Source: Phycisphaerales bacterium
Lineage (GTDB): Bacteria; Planctomycetota; Phycisphaerae; SM23-33
Length of the DNA stretch: 7,700 nt
Reading direction: 5' to 3'
NCBI GenBank assembly: GCA_003153915.1
Contig: PMBX01000137.1
Coordinates: forward strand, 2,486 to 10,185
This document shows, piece after piece, positions 6,718 to 7,700 of the stretch. Below the pieces are notes generated by a model. It did not search any database. It had not been told where the DNA came from and was given only the letters and a program-made list of their open reading frames with translations. A program made the translations under genes and the position numbers. The first letter of the stretch is position 1, and every line of letters starts with the position of its first letter.

Positions 6718-6734
6718 GTCGGGCAGTGCCCGAC
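6718..6734. promoter_or_regulatory. 17-bp palindrome upstream of the membrane methyltransferase gene
   Basis: GTCGGGCA (6718-6725) and TGCCCGAC (6727-6734) form a perfect inverted repeat with a one-base centre, in the 113-base gap between two co-directional genes. As DNA it looks like a dimeric repressor site. As RNA it would be a 7-bp hairpin with a 3-base loop, but no T tract follows, so an intrinsic terminator of the upstream gene is less likely. A TTGCCA resembling a -35 box lies at 6685-6690 without a clear -10. Confidence 0.4.
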
Positions 6735-6771
6735 CTGTCGCCTACCGGCTTAGAAGCCAAACGGGTGTTCA

Positions 6772-7398
6772 GTGACCGAAAGCAGTCGAACATACCGAAA
6801 ATACCGAAAATACCGGGTCCGATTTCTTCGATTGGCAATGTTACCGGTTGTGCTGATTCCTTTTGTCAGCACAACGTCAATTCCCGATAATTCCTTATTG
6901 GATTTATCGCTGGAGTCCGTTGGTTATGTGCTGCTGATGGCAGGCGTGGGCCTGCGATTATGGTCCACCCTGTACATCGGATCGCGGAAGTCACAGGAAC
7001 TGATCCGCCAAGGTCCATATTCAATATGCCGGAATCCCCTCTATCTGGGCACCAGCTCGATCGTCATTGGCGTCGCACTGCTGTTCAGCAATCCAATAAT
7101 GCTGCTGGCAATCCTGCTGTTGTTTTTGCCGGCGACATTCCTGGCCATCAAAATGGAAGAGCACCATCTTGAGGAACTCTTCGCGGAGCAATATCGCGAC
7201 TACCGCCGGCAGGTCCCTCGGCTGTGGCCGTCGTTTCGCCGCTACGTCAGTCCCGAGCGCCTGGAAGTCTCCACTCGCACAATAACCAAGGCAGCGATCG
7301 ACGTATCGGGTATTCTGCTTGTCCCCCTTGCCGAAGACGTGATTCGCTTTCTGCATTCACATAATTGGTTGCCAGTACTCTGGATGCTTAGGGTTTGA
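6772..7398 (+). CDS. Isoprenylcysteine carboxyl methyltransferase/PEMT-like membrane methyltransferase
   Basis: This 208-residue integral membrane protein fits the family of small membrane SAM-dependent methyltransferases (ICMT, phospholipid N-methyltransferase). The signature GPYSICRNPLYLG is at 81-93, with Asn where many members have His (RHPxY). It is followed by a long hydrophobic pair (95-126), the acidic KMEEHHLEELF (127-137) and EQYRDYRRQVPRLWP (139-153), the usual cytosolic C-terminal motif. Further membrane segments lie near 18-34, 48-66 and 178-190. The substrate is unknown; bacterial members methylate diverse lipids or small molecules. GTG 6772 is chosen; its only support is GGG six bases upstream. 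The N-terminus contains a YRK repeat encoded by a 9-base tandem repeat (6792-6815). A C-terminal extension of ~48 residues (161-208) carries an extra hydrophobic stretch. Base composition is lower in GC than neighbours. Confidence 0.8.
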   Translation: MTESSRTYRKYRKYRVRFLRLAMLPVVLIPFVSTTSIPDNSLLDLSLESVGYVLLMAGVGLRLWSTLYIGSRKSQELIRQGPYSICRNPLYLGTSSIVIGVALLFSNPIMLLAILLLFLPATFLAIKMEEHHLEELFAEQYRDYRRQVPRLWPSFRRYVSPERLEVSTRTITKAAIDVSGILLVPLAEDVIRFLHSHNWLPVLWMLRV

Positions 7399-7456
7399 GT
7401 CGGTTAGGCAGCCGATGGGTCTTGCCCCCCCGCCGTTTTGGTTCCACAGCCGGGAT

Positions 7457-7700
7457 TTATTGCTTCGGGAGCAGGGTCATTGGCAAGGCGTCTGTGGAAA
7501 CCTGTGGATTGGCCTTGAAGGGGTTATACAGCGGGTCGGCGATGAGGGTCATCCGCCAACTGACGTTGGGCACGGTCCGCCAGTAGCACTCGGCGACGGT
7601 GTACTTGCCCGTCAGCAGCAGGGAGAAAAAGTCTAGGGGGATCGGGAAGGCGAAAAGCCTCGGTTCGGCGACGGCCCCGACCGTCGCTGCCACGCCGGCG
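7457..7700 (-). CDS. C-terminal fragment, TIGR03790-like (truncated by window edge)
   Basis: The minus-strand frame is open from the right edge to the TAA at 7457-7459, giving about 80 residues of a C-terminus. The fragment reads through GAVAEPRLFAFPIP, then FFSLLLTGKYTVAECYWRTVP, SWRMTLIADPLYNPF and ends TLLPKQ. An EP-rich start, an (L)LTG.YT.AE(C/A).W block, and a terminal GDPLY.P-like motif (here ADPLYNPF) resemble from memory the end of TIGR03790-type proteins, which are frequent in planctomycetes and often exported. No start codon can be chosen; a GTG at 7691-7693 is in frame but need not be the start. It converges on the membrane methyltransferase gene with 58 bases between stops and no clear terminator there. 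Family assignment is tentative, but coding status is fairly well supported by its protein-like sequence. Confidence 0.55.
   Translation of the reverse strand, partial: AGVAATVGAVAEPRLFAFPIPLDFFSLLLTGKYTVAECYWRTVPNVSWRMTLIADPLYNPFKANPQVSTDALPMTLLPKQ

Noticed and set aside
7400..7415. A small hairpin (TCGGTT/AGCCGA) after the membrane methyltransferase stop, considered as a terminator.
   Set aside because: The stem is six pairs with one wobble, and no T tract follows.

Overview
The window is GC-rich (about 65% by hand count in the middle, about 48% in one stretch near the right end) and densely coding. It looks like chromosomal DNA of a planctomycete-like bacterium, possibly Phycisphaerae. That placement is an inference. 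It rests on the URO-D-like protein with a D-T-D-G motif, a C-terminal fragment resembling the TIGR03790 type, and a tRNA-Asp without an encoded CCA end.

Layout, left to right. (1) The C-terminal 60% of recA (+) ends in a GTGA overlap with a uroporphyrinogen-decarboxylase-fold protein (+), which is not a true HemE. (2) A tRNA-Asp(GTC) lies on the minus strand with a near-consensus promoter and an intrinsic terminator, so it forms a complete one-gene transcription unit converging on the URO-D-like gene. (3) A minus-strand gene encodes a small protein of unknown function. It has a helical N-terminal domain, a long acidic Pro/Glu/Gln-rich tail, and a C-terminus Q-T-W-L-F that looks like a beta-clamp-binding peptide. 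(4) Diverging from it is a plus-strand cluster: a class I SAM-dependent methyltransferase, a LarA-family (nickel-pincer racemase) homologue with the known catalytic residues present, and, after a 95-base gap carrying repeated AATCGGC motifs, a large polytopic membrane protein with a VanZ-like C-terminus. (5) A lower-GC segment holds a membrane methyltransferase of the isoprenylcysteine carboxyl methyltransferase/phospholipid methyltransferase type. It converges on the C-terminal end of a minus-strand gene that runs off the right edge.

The methyltransferase and larA-like genes are 30 bases apart and are probably co-transcribed; the membrane protein may belong to the same unit. No cofactor-synthesis genes (larB, larC, larE) are visible, so the LarA homologue would depend on genes elsewhere. 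There is no CRISPR array, insertion sequence, phage or obvious defence system. I see no convincing multi-gene system that is wholly new. The best leads are the clamp-motif protein, the orphan LarA homologue beside a methyltransferase, and the recA/URO-D overlap.
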